From contig NC_092671.1 of NCBI RefSeq assembly GCF_964355755.1, positions 2,987,001 through 3,051,000 on the forward strand: 64,000 bases of DNA, read 5' to 3'. This document shows positions 22,421-35,383 of this stretch, one piece after another. Under the pieces are notes generated by a model. That model was not told where the DNA came from, made no database searches, and saw nothing but the letters and a program-made list of their open reading frames with translations. This stretch comes from Antedon mediterranea (Eukaryota > Echinodermata > Crinoidea > Comatulida > Antedonidae). How positions within the stretch are numbered: the stretch's first letter is position 1; each line of letters starts with the position of its first letter. The translations under genes were made by a program, and so were the position numbers.

Positions 22421-24610
22421 GGGCAATTCCATGCAAACATGGACATGACCAAAAAAATTCAAATTATTTAGTCAGCTCAAAATTTGTGTTTATGTTACTC
22501 TTTGAATATGTGGGAACTAGGTTTTTAACTTTTTCAATTCATTTATGACTTTTTGCAGCCAAAAAATTACGTTTATTCAATGTTGAATATATATTTTTTT
22601 TTAGGTGTGAAAAATAGGTAATTACGTTAACTGATTATTATTTTCCCAACAAAGCAATATTTATAAAGTAACATGTCTAAGTAATACGGTAGTACACTTA
22701 AGATGTATGGAAAATATGATATAACTACAAATGTTGAATATCCCATATAGGAGTGCTGTGTATATTCTGTTATATATTAGGGTATGTAATGCGAGTGACA
22801 AAAAAAATGATTTTTTTTTTTATACCATCATGATGATAATTTTTTTTAATGAAATTTTATAATTTAGCTATACTACTTTGAAAAATTAAAATTTGACAAA
22901 TAAAAATAAAAAATCCCCGTAAATACAAAATTGTTGAGACATTGAAAAGTGAAATGCGAGTGACGTGTAATGCGAGTGACGTTCAAAAATGGAAAATGTA
23001 ATGCGAGTGACATTACTAAAACTCTTTTTTTTGTAAAGTAAAATAGTAATTAATCTATCATTAGTTATGAATTAGTCCCAGAATTAGTATATACATTAAT
23101 TTCATAATACAATGTGTGATTTGGCCCTTATTTGGAGGCACTACAGTATAATAATTATAGCATTAGGTTTGTTGAGGGCACAATCCCTAGCAACGACCTT
23201 TTTGCAGTTAAATCATTTGAAAAATCAATCATTATAAGAGCTCATTAAATAAAAAACACTAAATCTGGTGAGATTTAACAAATTTGGTACAATCTTTTGT
23301 GAAGATAAGAAGGTAAGAATAAGTATACATTTATATTTAATCACAATTTTTAAGTTTTTTTTTCTTATATTGTTAGTGTTAATTATTTCAAATTCTATAA
23401 TTTGAAAACACCGCATATAGGCCTAGGCTATATTAATTTATTTATATATTATTATTTATATATTATTATTTACTAGGCATATTTTACATCACCAGGTCTA
23501 AAGCATTGTAGTTTTAAAAACAAAATATATACAGTAATTGCTTATTATTTAAAAATAATTTTAAAATATCATTCACATTTGCATCCTGCCTTTAGAAATG
23601 GCCGAACGACAGAGAAACTACCTAGAAAAACAGAAAGCCGAGGGAAAATACACCTCATACAGAAACAAACAAAATGAAATTTCGAAAAGAAGTAAAAAAG
23701 TAAAAGAAAAGAGAAAATTCTAGCTCTGCCACCAGCTTTGAAGAAGCAGAAGATTGATGCTCTTAAAGTTGCTAATAGAAAACGTGTGGCTATTAGTTCA
23801 GAGCAAAGAAGGCTGCTTTGGCATCAGACGGGCCATCACCTTTTAGAAGTGCTATGGCTTTGCTAAAGCCACTACCAGGGCAAAAAGAATGCTTGATGCT
23901 GGTTTGCGAAGAACTTTGAGTTCCATAATTTGTAAAATGGCTGTTTGAATTTTCTATTTTCATTTTTAGTGACCGTATAAGTGTTCTGTTACTGTGTTTG
24001 TAAAAAATCAAGATATTCTGTTAGTGTTTAAAATAGATGATGTCCTTTAGAACTTCATCCAAATGAGTTGAAATAAAAGTTTTTACTTGAAAATTGATAT
24101 AACATTCTTTGAGTGGTTTAATGTTGCATTATTTAATTATTGTCTACTTTTCTTTCTGCTTTGCTTAGTAAATACTAAGTTCATTTCTTACGGTAATGCG
24201 AGTGACAGTAATGCGAGTGACGGGACTTTTTTGTTAAAATGTAAAATATTTTTTAAATCTATGTAATGTTGAATTTTTTTATTATCCTATTTTATACTTT
24301 AAAAGTACAGCAATTAAAAATATAAGATCTTTTGATTCATATATTTTTAGTTTAAGGACACGTTCTTATCAAATCTAATCAAATTTTTGTTGTGTCCTTT
24401 TTGTGTAATGCGTGTGACAGAATTTCGCAATGTCGTCATTGTCGAAGTAAAAGACATACAATTTTTTTTATAGTAATTTATTAAAGACTTGCACCTAAAG
24501 TATGTTCATATAAAACATTGACTTAAAAATCCAATTAGTATAGAAAGTACAAAGCTTAGACTAACAAAAATGACTGTAATGTGTAATGCGAGTGACCATG
24601 GAATTGCCCC
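22421..24610. mobile_element. 2.2-kb element with GGGCAATTCCATG termini and eight TAATGCGAGTGAC motifs
   Basis: Termini GGGCAATTCCATG (22421) and CATGGAATTGCCC (ending 24609) are inverted repeats; GTATGT stands just outside both, a possible target duplication. Inside are eight same-orientation copies of TAATGCGAGTGAC or near variants, at 22787, 22952, 22968, 22999, 24194, 24209, 24406 (GCGTGTGAC) and 24584, four on each side of a decayed coding relic. Clustered subterminal motifs are typical of transposase binding sites. Superfamily not identified. Confidence 0.7.
23598..23919 (+). pseudogene. Decayed basic protein relic inside the 2.2-kb element
   Basis: Three consecutive plus-strand frames read as one protein: MAERQRNYLEKQKAEGKYTS then KKVKEKRKF and a stop; next frame PPALKKQKIDALKVANRKRV; next frame KAALASDGPSPFRSAMALLK to a stop at 23917. 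The N-terminus is Lys/Arg-rich. The SPFRSAMALLK block resembles the SPYKSAQSLGKA-type motif of uncharacterised invertebrate transposon-linked proteins, recalled not searched. At least two frameshifts; non-functional. Likely the remains of the element's own protein. Confidence 0.55.
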
Positions 24611-26341
24611 TGTATGTATTAGCGCGTTAATTAATGATTGGATTACCCCCGCAGTGGACTGTTCCATTTTCTGAACTAGTCTTCGCCGCACACGAGGCAT
24701 GTCGAAAAATGTCACCTCTCATCATGGAATATTTGCTTCGAAACGTCAATTTTACCGATTTATTAAATTATTTAATAATTATCAATCTATTATATAAAAC
24801 AAGAAATGTACCGCAGAAATTTAAGAAGCTTTGAATTTGCTATGCAGCGGCCGTAACCCATTCTATGTAGGCGGCCGAAACGCGCTTTGGCCATGGTTGC
24901 CGTTGCAGTATACGTTGTTTCTTAGCTATTCAATCTAAAGCGCAACTTTCGGTTAGAATAATCGAAAGGGAAATAAAATTAAACATGTTAACATTATACT
25001 ATTGAGGTAATTACTTTGTTAAATTTAAAATTCCCCTTTTTAAATAACAGAACAGCCTCGTTTACGGAAGTATTCGTCCACATGTTTCTGTTTACATTTT
25101 CTTCTCGAAGTTCATTTTCTACGTCGAAGAATAGGGACTTCTCCTTTTATTCGCTCATCATCACGTCGTCGACGGTCGGCCACGAACCAATCCATTAACT
25201 GTGTGTCATTAAAACGTCATCGAGGCACGCTCTGCGCATGTTTAAACAGAACTAAAAAAATTAACACGGCGATCGTGACGTCGTCACATAAAATGCTGTT
25301 TTGGTAAAAAGTGTACCCGAGTCAGAAAGTACCGAAGTGTGGCGAATTCTCGCTCCCATAAGAAGTCACGCCGACCAGGCTAGGCCTAGGCTTGGAAATG
25401 TATTTTCGCCAATTTGGCGAACGAGGCAATAATTATTTTCGCCAAATGGAGACTCCAGTCGCCATTGGCGAATTGGCGAGCGGTTAGCGAGAGCGTAGCT
25501 AGGTAGCTCGCGGCGACTGACCTCTCAAGGACGGTCGTTAGGCCTAGCCTAGCTAGGCTTAGTTTTGTAGGCCTAGCTGGTAAACATCGGTAACGTACGA
25601 ACATCGTACGCTAGCTATATACCTAGCCTGACGTTGTATAGTTGCTGCATTAATTGTCTTTCTATTTTTGCCAGACTCCGTTAATACAAATTGGGGAAAA
25701 CCCGGTATTTTAGCTGAAAAGTTAGGAGTCTTCCATTTGTTTTGGCCTCACGATCGATCGAAAAGTGAGTGAATTACAGAAGAAAAACAGAAATATCAAT
25801 CCGCGAGCAATGCATTTTGGGATTTATAGCGGGCCGCTATAATTATTAGAATCGACTTATTTTTCACATTTTTAACCATTTAAAGACGAAAAAAGTTATT
25901 GCAATAGGACCATATAGTATTATTTTTAGATTAAATATAGTTTGTGATCTTAAAAAAAGATCTAAAAAACATAGGGAAGGTGTCTTTATTTAAGATTTTA
26001 TTAATATTATATTATCATGTTGCAATCAGACACTTAAACTTGTTTAAATTTTTGTGGTGTTTGTCATTATTGTTGTTACACTGATGTATTCCTTCTATAA
26101 AAAAAAGCCCTATAAGGGATGAAATAAGGATAAACTGAATTGATAATAATAGCAATACTAACCCTAAATTGAAAGATAGTGCATTGCACTATTATTATAA
26201 AGCATAGGTCATAAGGCGGTTCAAAGTATTTTAAAATTATGTTTAAATTTAAAATGCAAACTGTTGTATTAACTGGTATTCCCACATAATAATAATAATA
26301 TGGTACGATTACAATATTTAACATTTAATTTATTAATATAT

Positions 26342-26968
26342 GTGGCATATGCAAGCAAAATCGGACATAAGTCGCATTTGTAGATTTGTAGAAACAGCCA
26401 AAAACATTAAAATGCTGAAAAATTACATTTTTTTATTTTTACAGAAAATGATAGCTGAAACAATATTTATTTACATTACCTTGGTGTTTTTCTATTTTGA
26501 GACAAATAAATAGATACATTTTAACATTTTGTGTAGTATGTTTGTTAAAAAGATGGTGTAAAATGTATGACTTTCATAAAACCTATCATGTTTTATGCTT
26601 AAATTGAAAGTGTTCCATTGAGTTGATTTTAATGAAATTTTGCATAATAATAGAACAATAGTTAATTAAGGAAGGTGCGAAGTTTCATTGAAATAAAACA
26701 ATTAGAATACCATTTTTCTAAGGCGTAAACTTACACGCCCTGTTTATTTTTTTGTTGTTGTCATTTCCTGTTACTTAACTTTAAAAGCATTTTTCTCAAA
26801 ACACTGATTGTAACAACCAAAATTTTGACTGAGATATCTCTGGAAGTAGGCATGGTATCAAGATATTTTTTTCAGCAATTTAAATCTTGGATTATGTAGT
26901 TTCAGTATTTGTGGAAATCTCTATTTTAAAAATTCCGACTTATGTCTGGTTTCCCTGGCAGATGCCAC
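26342..26968. mobile_element. 627-bp non-autonomous DNA element, intact copy 2
   Basis: Terminal inverted repeats GTGGCATATGCAAGCAAAAT and, at the far end, CTGGTTTCCCTGGCAGATGC followed by CAC; the arms share GACATAAGTCG. ATAT flanks both ends (26338-26341, 26969-26972), a 4-base target duplication distinct from the AATT at copy 1, which confirms the ends. No open frame; mobilised in trans if at all. Confidence 0.9.
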
Positions 26969-27194
26969 ATATTTTCTAATACAGAGCTTTAAGTTATCCT
27001 CTGAACATCACTCACATGCATCAATTCTGCTAACTCTCTCAATAAACTGTTTTCTCTGGCAAGGTATCATTCATATTGAATTAAACACAGTAAGCCTGGA
27101 ATATACAAAAGCACTGCTCCAGACAGCATCATTTCTCCTCGGAGGGAAATGTGGTACATAAACAAAATAGGAAAAGTTTTTTTTAACGCCGTTG

Positions 27195-27623
27195 CTAAAG
27201 ATACGGTACCGTATCCATGCTTTTAAAAACTAAAGATACGGTAATTATAGAGGGCGCTTCCGTTTGCTAAAAGTACGGTAAAATTGTATTACTAAAACTC
27301 GTACCTAAATATAAAACTCGTTCCTAAATATAAAACTCCTTCCTAAATATTAAACTCCTTCCTAAATATTAAAAACCTAACCCTCTAAATAATCTCTCTT
27401 AAATTAAAAACTAAAAAAATAAAATAAAAAAAAGACGTCAAGAAGAGCATCGAACCCCCAACCCCTTAAGCCAAAGCCTCATCACATGCCCACTAGGCTA
27501 CACAGCTAGCTTGCAGAAAACCAATGCAATAACCTATTTGATTAACATCCACATTACATAGCGCCCTCTATAATTACCGTATTTTTAGTTTTAAAAAGTA
27601 TGGATACGGTACCGTATCTTTAG
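27195..27623. mobile_element. Inverted-repeat element with 66-bp arms enclosing a SINE
   Basis: Left arm 27195-27260 (CTAAAGATACGGTACCGTAT...GTAATTATAGAGGGCGCT) and right arm 27558-27623 are near-perfect complements. Between them are short direct repeats (CTTCCTAAATATTAAA-type, 27297-27375) and a tRNA-like unit on the minus strand. Confidence 0.85.
27425..27522 (-). repeat. tRNA-derived SINE
   Basis: On the minus strand an A box GTAGCCTAGTGG (complement of 27489-27500) is followed about 33 bases later by a B box GGTTCGATGCTC (complement of 27445-27456), then a run of T at the 3' side (27421-27433 read in complement). Box spacing is right for an internal RNA polymerase III promoter. The surrounding sequence does not fold to a canonical tRNA, so a SINE rather than a tRNA gene. 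Confidence 0.65.
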
Positions 27624-27644
27624 ACATAACGTTTTTTTAAATAT

Positions 27645-29220
27645 TATATTCAAGCCCTTAAAATGAAAATTCTAGAGGTTCCTAGATAAATCGGGAGGGT
27701 TGAAACTGTGCATGGTCCATGGATGACTTTAAATGCAACAGTAAAATTATGCAGAATATGATACCATAATATTTAATAATGGCATTGTTGGCAATGGAAA
27801 TACTAACAAACAATGCCAACAATGGCAAATGCACATTTTAATAATTTTTTTACAGCACATGACTGTATATAATTTACAAATTAAATGTTCTGATTATTTA
27901 CCTGGCGTTTATGCCATTTATCATCAGTACAAGAAAAACAGATAACTCCTACTAATATTCTAGGCCTACTACTCTCAACTAGCTAGGCCTATCTATTCTC
28001 TCCTCATTCTCACATGTCATGGCCTAGAGTTGTACTTTACCTAGCTAGACTGGACTGATCCAGCAAGACTTAGCGCCGTAGTCTTGCTAGGCCTAGCCTA
28101 CGTAACTAGTCAAACTAAGGATGATGAAAACGCAATTGTTAAATACCATTAAAACTTACCATTCACTGCAACTAGATTAGTGTAGGGTCAGCATTTATCT
28201 GCGAATGAAAACAGGTAATGTCTGTCCTCTGAATTTTATTCTACATCCATAGAATTCAAAGTAAAAAAATCTGATTCTCAGAACAGAAATAGTATTTTCT
28301 ACGGACTTGAATGGCCTCTCCGATCCGACGCTTCAACAAACTTCCGCAATTTATCCAATCAAACGTTGATTCATAACGGTATTTATGATTGGGCAGAATA
28401 TGTATACATAGGGAAGTTCCGGTTCTAAATATCCTCTCACAGTGGCTGTTCGATCGATGGCGTGTGTATTTCTCGGAACCTGGGAAGGTGTTCACCCCGC
28501 CCCCCACAACTAAATATGGATACATCAATACCAAATTTGGAGCTTAGCATCATATCCGGATTTTAAATACCATAGGTAACAACGCTATTAAGTATTATAC
28601 ATTATATCATTTGAGGTTGAAATGAGTTCATATTATATCAGAGGATAAACAGAAAATGATAATTTCGACGAAAACAAGATTTCTTAGAAATCACAAACGC
28701 AAGGGCTTCTCCTGTAAATTCTGATAATACTTTTATTAATAGACCTATATTCCTTAGACCACATTTCAGTACCTACAATTCCAATAATGTTTGTCAAATG
28801 GTGTGTGACGTTCTTTCCCATATAGTTCTATTTTATCTAATTAAAGGTCTACTTAAAATTATTGGATTTCGTAGAATTTCACAAAAAAAACTCCATATAT
28901 TTTACTCATAGCCCTAAACTTGCCAAACAAGAAATCGGCAATCAAGTTAATCGATAAAATCCATCAATCAATAAAATTCATAAATCAATCAACCAATTTG
29001 GTATTTGTAAAACCGTGATTTTTTACTACATGGACCTATTGGTGTGAATTCTAGTCTTCTTAAAGGCACTCTTTGAGCTAACTTACTATAGAATAAATAA
29101 ATTATAGTTTTAGTGATCATTACACTCCAGGTCATTTTAGGGTAAATATGCATGAATAACTGATTGGTCAGATATTTATTACAGCTCAAACGTAATTTTA
29201 TTTTACTAATATATATTAAG
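27645..29220. other. Non-coding stretch
   Basis: No gene recognised. CTAGGCCTAG-like strings cluster at 27960-28100. The open frame at 28256-28534 (minus) has no recognisable domain. Confidence 0.5.
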
Positions 29221-29224
29221 CACA

Positions 29225-29330
29225 TGAGAATACTTACGTATTCTCGGATAGGTCTCGAACCCACGACCTCCAGATCACAAGTGGCGTTCATACCTCTAGA
29301 CCATCGATCATTGAGGGATTTCATTATGCG
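29225..29330 (-). repeat. tRNA-like SINE head
   Basis: Minus strand: GATGGTCTAGAGGTATGAAC (A-box-like) and GTGGGTTCGAGACCTATC (B box, complement of 29251-29262). The candidate anticodon stem pairs poorly, so a SINE or tRNA pseudogene is favoured over a working tRNA. Confidence 0.55.
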
Positions 29331-29439
29331 CTGAATGGATTACGTAAGAATTAGGACAAACAGCTGACCAATCAACCATGGATTATTCTTTAATCCATGA
29401 ATCAACTTAGCTTTCCGATGACGCAAAGCTCTTGGTAGT

Positions 29440-29441
<2 letters not shown>

Positions 29442-29470
<29 letters not shown>

Positions 29471-31335
29471 GAAAGGCGGCAACTACAGTAGGCCCACTTC
29501 TCCCTCCAAAAATACACCCAATTCCTAAACTGATTGCCTAAACAATTCTTATCCGGTTCTCATATTACGTAGGCAACTGATTGGTCACAAAAATGATTAC
29601 GTTCGCTGCTTTCGTCGTGATTTTTAGTTGATTACGTCACATTGTAGACCTATTCACACAGTTTTGTTACTCAAAGTAAATTACAATTGCATTATGACGT
29701 CAGAAAGATCGTAGGCTAATTAAAGCTTGCAATTCCTCTATGATTCCAGTGAGAACGTTAATCTAAACTTGTCCACAAAACATGAAAAAAAGATGAATAA
29801 AATCTAGCTTTGAATACGCCGCCATACTTTGTAGTTTTAACAAACTGTTTTTGCTTTAAAAAAAAAGTAAATATAAAAAAGACAACATAAACAATTCACT
29901 TCCAGAAATGGGCTTTCGTTTACTTTTTTTCATGAGGTTTTTAACACATGCGAAATAGGTGCGGAATATACATCTCCAATATATCTGCCCTTTCTAACGG
30001 ATAATAAGTCGTATAACGATGAAAACTTATGCCTGTAAAACCATGGCAAAACTAAGAGTAATGTACGGTGTTAAACCCCTCCCTCTTCTTAACCTAACCA
30101 TTTGTCTTATGCTTCCTCAAATGTGGAATGATAGGAACATAATCATGTTGTACTATATACTACATTAAAATAATTGTTTAGCAACACATTTTATCGATTG
30201 TATTCAACTTTTCTATTTATAGTCTACTGTACTTAGGTAATGGTAACAAATATTCGAGTTGTTGCTCTCTTCTCGGAGAGTAGGCCAATGTCGGTTTATC
30301 TAGTTAAGCTATGCACGAAATAGACCCCTAAATTAATTGAAATTAAGTAAAAAATCATGATAGAAACTTACCAAAACGCTGTCTGTAATGTGATCTGCTG
30401 TTTCTATTCTTTATACAGAATAAGACATATGCATCTTAAAAGATGAAAATAACTGTTCAAAGAATATCTTAAATTGATTAATCATCGATATAATGAAGAC
30501 ACTTAGCGATGGTTAATGTGATAATCGACCGGCACTGTACGTTATGGATGTATTAATAGCGAAGCAACGAGAAGGGGACTTCCCCAGAAAATACTTCAAT
30601 TCCAAGTCTGAAATTGATTATATTAAGGATGAACAAAGGCTGTAACATTAGAGAGATGATGATGTTGTGATGATGCGTTTCTGGGTTCCACAATCTTCAC
30701 TGAACATCCAATGATAAAAATTAATCGACTGCGGTTTTATTTTGAGCAGTGCCTTAAAATTGACCCCTTTGGTAGGGGTGTCTCAAAGGAGGGGGGGGGG
30801 GGGGGTGGTTGTGCTGTAATAATGTAATACAAAACTTAATGAATTGACATTATATACAGTAGTTTTAGAGGACATCTCCATATATGTTGTTACACTACAG
30901 ACAATCGCTATTCAAGGGGGACACATCTCGTAATATGGGAACACTATTTTATGAAGTGTCCTCTTCATAGGGGTTCATCTATAATGTAACAAACATAAAC
31001 AGCTTCTATAATTTAACAAGGACCGATTTTCGATTTCAATGGATACAATTTAGATAAATTAACGAGGGCGCAATAATATTGATCAATATAATACAAGAAA
31101 GACAGGTGGACACTAAAGTGTACGTGCTGTTAAAAATATGCAAATTTATTGTGATCTTTTGGTAGTAATATAAAATGAATGTTACACAGAAATATACTTT
31201 GAAATAATTTAACTTGTTGGTGCTAAAACAGTCTACTACGGAGAGGACATAATACTATAATCATTTTATACAACAGTTATTACACGTGACACAGGAAACA
31301 ATTAACATGGTAGAAATAACCTTTGGAACAAAGTG
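29442..31335. other. Non-coding stretch with homopolymer tracts
   Basis: Poly-T of about 28 at 29442, poly-G of about 18 at 30790. A fragment of the GGTTTATCTAGTTAAGCTAT repeat family is at 30290-30325. Pogo-like GGGGACACATC/GGGGTTCATCTATA segments at 30895-30980. No gene recognised. Confidence 0.5.
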
Positions 31336-31338
31336 ATC

Positions 31339-31803
31339 TTAAAGGGTAGCTCCGGGGGTTAAAATTAATATTACAAATAAATCTTTGATAATGACTCCCA
31401 CCTATTTTTCGTCAGCAGTTAAGCAAAGCAAGAACCGTGAAATAAGGCCTTTACCAAAAAAAAAGTGGTGCTACCGGAATTGTTCGTATCATTATAAGAC
31501 TTTAATTTAATTACAGTTATTACCCAGTTCCATATTTGTAATAAAATTAGTATTTTTCTATGTAAAATTGATTCTTCTTTCGATTTAATACTTTTTTAAA
31601 GAAAGAAAATGCCTTAAATTTAAATAAATGAAGCAAATTTGCCATATTTTTAGAAAGAGAAAAAGATCATGTAGCACTACCCGTACTTCAAAAAATTAAT
31701 TCTGCTTGACAAAATTGAAAATGAGTGATAATAAAATAGTTGTTGCAAAGGATTATATTATAAAATTAACAATAAAAACTTCATACCCGGAGCTATCCTT
31801 TAA
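31339..31803. mobile_element. TTAA-flanked MITE, 465 bp
   Basis: Ends TTAAAGGGTAGCTCCGGG and CCCGGAGCTATCCTTTAA are inverted repeats with TTAA at both edges. Interior contains GTCAGCAGTTAAGCAAAGCA and CCAAAAAAAAAGTGGTGCTA. A second copy starts at 42493. The open frame 31706-31963 starts inside it and is not a gene. Confidence 0.75.
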
Positions 31804-33400
31804 ACAAAGTGAGAGAGTAAAAATCATGAACTACATTTGTGTATTACACTTGTACACTAATAACATGATAATTTCTGGGCACTTAAATGGCGGTCACACC
31901 ATAATAAATGTACCCGATGTGAAGCTGTGTAGGATATCGATGTTCACGATGAGTGAACTCTAAAGCCTAAATACTACACGAGGATGAATTATAAAGATAC
32001 TTATTTTTATCTTTTTGGAAGGCTTCTTCCATGGTTTTTCCATATAATCGGAAATTATTTTTTTTGTACAGTACGATGTAATGTTTTATAAAGCACCTAA
32101 ATATGACCATACAAAAAAAAATACCAAAGAAAAAAGTTAAAAAAAAAAAACACATTATACATAAACATGTATAGCCTTAAAAACAACCTAACAAAAATGA
32201 TGATTACCATATTATGTATACGTTTGAAACCTAAAGTTTCACACAAGGTTACTTTTACATGAAGGTAACAATGAAACCATTTTAAATACATTACAACTAC
32301 AACTATTAAAGGGGACACCTTTGGAACATAATAAAATGTCATTTAGTGGTACCTCCTGAATAGAGAGGGAGCAACTATAGTCAGTGTTAAACATATATTG
32401 GCCCCCTTTGGATGAGAAAGTGTCATTTTAATAGAGGTGCTCCCTTAATAAAAATAATGTTCCAAAGATGGGGTTCTACTATAAAACTACATAGAGTATT
32501 TGTAATTTTCTCAGAAATTCCTGTTATCACAGAAATGATAAATATTTATCAAGTTAATTATCTAGGACTCTTGTGGATGTTTTATTCATCAGTAATGTAA
32601 TCTATCATCTATATTTCATTATAAATTTATAAAACCTATTTCTGCCCGCTCTAGTCCCAACATGATTACACCTGCTAATATAGTAAACAATGCACAGAAT
32701 AAAATAAAACCAGGGTAAACTGCAAATAAAAGATGGAATACATTGAGAATTCAACATTTCGATATACTTGATAATTTTCAAGAACCTAAATCTTTAAAGT
32801 GATCAAATAGATAGAAATGTTCTAAAAAATGTGTTCTGTCTTTTTATTTGAAGATTTGTTTTATTTTATCAAATTATTCTGTGGATATTCTGTATATATG
32901 CGCAGAATCAACAAAAGTTATTAATAATAAATAACAATACCAACAACTTTACAAAAACAAATGAAAACAAGAAACTCTCTGAAGAGAAATAAAGCGACTT
33001 AATGTCGGCAATTTTTTAAAAACAGGCTTTTTAGTTAGCACAGAAATCTCGGACCTGTCCAAGGATGTCTAGTTTTGGGAACATTGACCAAGCCATTGGT
33101 CAAATTTATACCCAATTGGCTACATTGTGGTGGACCATTGAGAACGTCTTGACGTTTTGATTGTTATACTACAAAAATGGAAATGCACAGTGTACCACAT
33201 ACTTTACAAATAACAAAACCAACATTCATAAAGTTCAGAAAGAAAAAAATAAAAGTAACAATTTTGTTAAATGGTCATTGTTAACGCGTCCTATTCAACT
33301 GTTACAAAATGCAATAGAAAAAACAGAGTAATATCAGTATATCCAAAACTAAAATAACACAACTACTTTAAAGTAGACATAATAGTGTAAGGGACGATGT
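31804..33400. other. Non-coding stretch
   Basis: No gene recognised. A pogo/Tigger-like MITE remnant lies at 32310-32490 (AAAGGGGACACCTTTGGAAC... GGGGTTCTACTATA). Confidence 0.5.
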
Positions 33401-33404
33401 TCAA

Positions 33405-33615
33405 ATTAGTCTACTGCAGTTACTGCAGAAAACTAAATATTTTTTACTCTTTAACCTTGTTTATGCATTTAAATTAGTTAGCAAGATTCTGTTTGATAAT
33501 CAAATACGCTGTTTATTGTAGCGACTGCCTCATAAACTTATACATTGAAACAAACTAAAATCGGTAAAAAGGTAGTTACTGCAGTAACTGCAGTAGAATC
33601 ATTTTGACATGATCC
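33405..33615. mobile_element. ACTGCAGTAACTGCAGTA-type MITE
   Basis: Left end CTACTGCAGTTACTGCAGAA and right end TTACTGCAGTAACTGCAGTA form inverted repeats around CTGTTTATTGTAGCGACTGC and CTCATAAACTTATACATTGA. Relatives lie in the acyl-CoA dehydrogenase introns at 58895-59066 and 60670-60850. Confidence 0.7.
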
Positions 33616-35383
33616 CAAACATCAATAACTATTCACATAATATGTATATTATATTTATCACTAATTACAGCTTTTCAAATTCTGTACATTTTGATTATTT
33701 TTTTGAAAGCTTTAGATTGTACAAAGGCTAAAAGCCTAAATGAAAATAAGGAATTCATAATAATGGACACAAATCCATATAAGGAACGGAATTAATGCAA
33801 TTTAATATAATCATTATCTTATTTGTTAAATAACTATCTTTTAATATATAATATATAAATATAGACTATGACATCATCAGCACATTTTATTTATAAAGAT
33901 CTGAGACAACAAAACAATTTTCTAATTTGTCAATAATCATAGGCAAATTCTGTGTTCACATGTGATGCTTGTATCCTAGGCCATATGCTTAACCTAAACA
34001 AAATACAGGTATCACATGTGATAGATATGTGACACTGTATTACAGAATGTGGCTATGATACTGGCCAAACTACGCCATATGTGTACATACAGTTAATCAT
34101 AGTATTCCTTAGGTCATCTTTTGTGTTTTAATGAGGGGTGCATCTATATGGGTTTTAAATCAATACACTATAAGCAATGAAATCCATACTATACCATTTA
34201 TACAATTTTCATATATCTAATATTTTAATAAGATTTTTATATTATATCTAGTATTTTAATAGGATCTAGTCTATGCCAACATGATGGCACCCATGGAGTA
34301 TGTATTACACATTACACATTGTACTAGTTATTTAGTACACCTTTCTGTATGTGGTATATGCTCAAATCATTATCCACCCATTCTTCTATCAAATTTAATC
34401 TCACCACCCCCAATTATAAACCCCTTCTAAATCTGGAAAATCATACATCTATAGAAAGCAGTTTCTCAGAACATTTGTGTGTGGTTTTACGATTTGTGAT
34501 ACAAATTACAATTTTGTTGTTTACAATTTCTGTATTAAATTCATCATACTATGGTTTAATGATTGATTAGTACTCCCACAAATTTGACATTAAAAAAAAC
34601 ATTGTTTTGATCACTATTATACAATATTAAAATCATGATTTAGATTCATGAATTAAACATACAGTACGCTGATTTCTTATACAAATCACCGAATCAGATA
34701 AAAATTATGAGGTTTTTTATCCGATAAATTTATGATAAAATTGCGTTTGTACAATTAAAATCATGATTTCGATTAATTAATCAGCTGACTTCGGTAAAAA
34801 TCACAGATTTTAATTAATATATTTCTTTTAACCGATATATTTATGAAAGAAATCATTTTTTTGAATTAAAAGCATGATAGTTTCATATCTAAAAACAATG
34901 GTAGGATTTGACTAAACCTTTAAAGGGGACACGCCTTTGGGGGTTAAAGCGTACAGTAAATTGACCCTAATTCATTTCATGGGAAAGTGTCCGTTTATTA
35001 GAAATCTCTACTGAATAGGGTGTCCCAAGGAGGAATTCTACTATAAGTAGTATTCACGATTCAGTTTTCTAAGGTGGGACTAATTCTGACTATTACTATA
35101 ATCATACAGTAGTTGTGATTTTCCATTCCGATAAATTTTAATGTAAAATGGGTGTTAGTGTCACTATAGTGAAGATATTCTTTTATAAAGATTACAAATG
35201 AAAGTTACTGCATATTGAATGAATACTACTACCCATGTGTATATGTCACTGTTAAACTATTATTAATATTTGTGTTAGATTAATATTTTTAATAATTTGG
35301 TTGCCTCCTTTAATTTGGTTCTACCTTAATTAATTTCACAGTCACTTTGATTGGCTATGTGTTTGTTAGATCGATTAGTAAAC
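33616..35383. other. Region downstream of NAB; no gene recognised
   Basis: 3' side of the NAB stop at 35384. Contains a pogo-like MITE remnant at 34918-35047 and repeated AATCATGATTT-type strings at 34630-34880. The NAB 3' UTR must end here, but I could not fix a poly-A site. Confidence 0.5.

Larger units (their letters stand above)
21402..25990. mobile_element. Large inverted-repeat element or nest (4.6 kb)
   Basis: AAAGACACCTTCCCTA at 21404 recurs inverted as TAGGGAAGGTGTCTTTA at 25972-25988. These are the outermost matching ends of a region containing two further inverted-repeat units (22028-22285 and 22421-24610). The interior has no intact transposase; CTAGGCCTAG-rich and GGCGAA-rich DNA fills 25330-25620. 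Only 16 bases of terminal match are certain, so the outer element is a proposal. Confidence 0.45.

Noticed and set aside
29225-29330. Functional tRNA gene
   Set aside because: A and B boxes are present but the anticodon stem pairs poorly and no clear acceptor stem closes.
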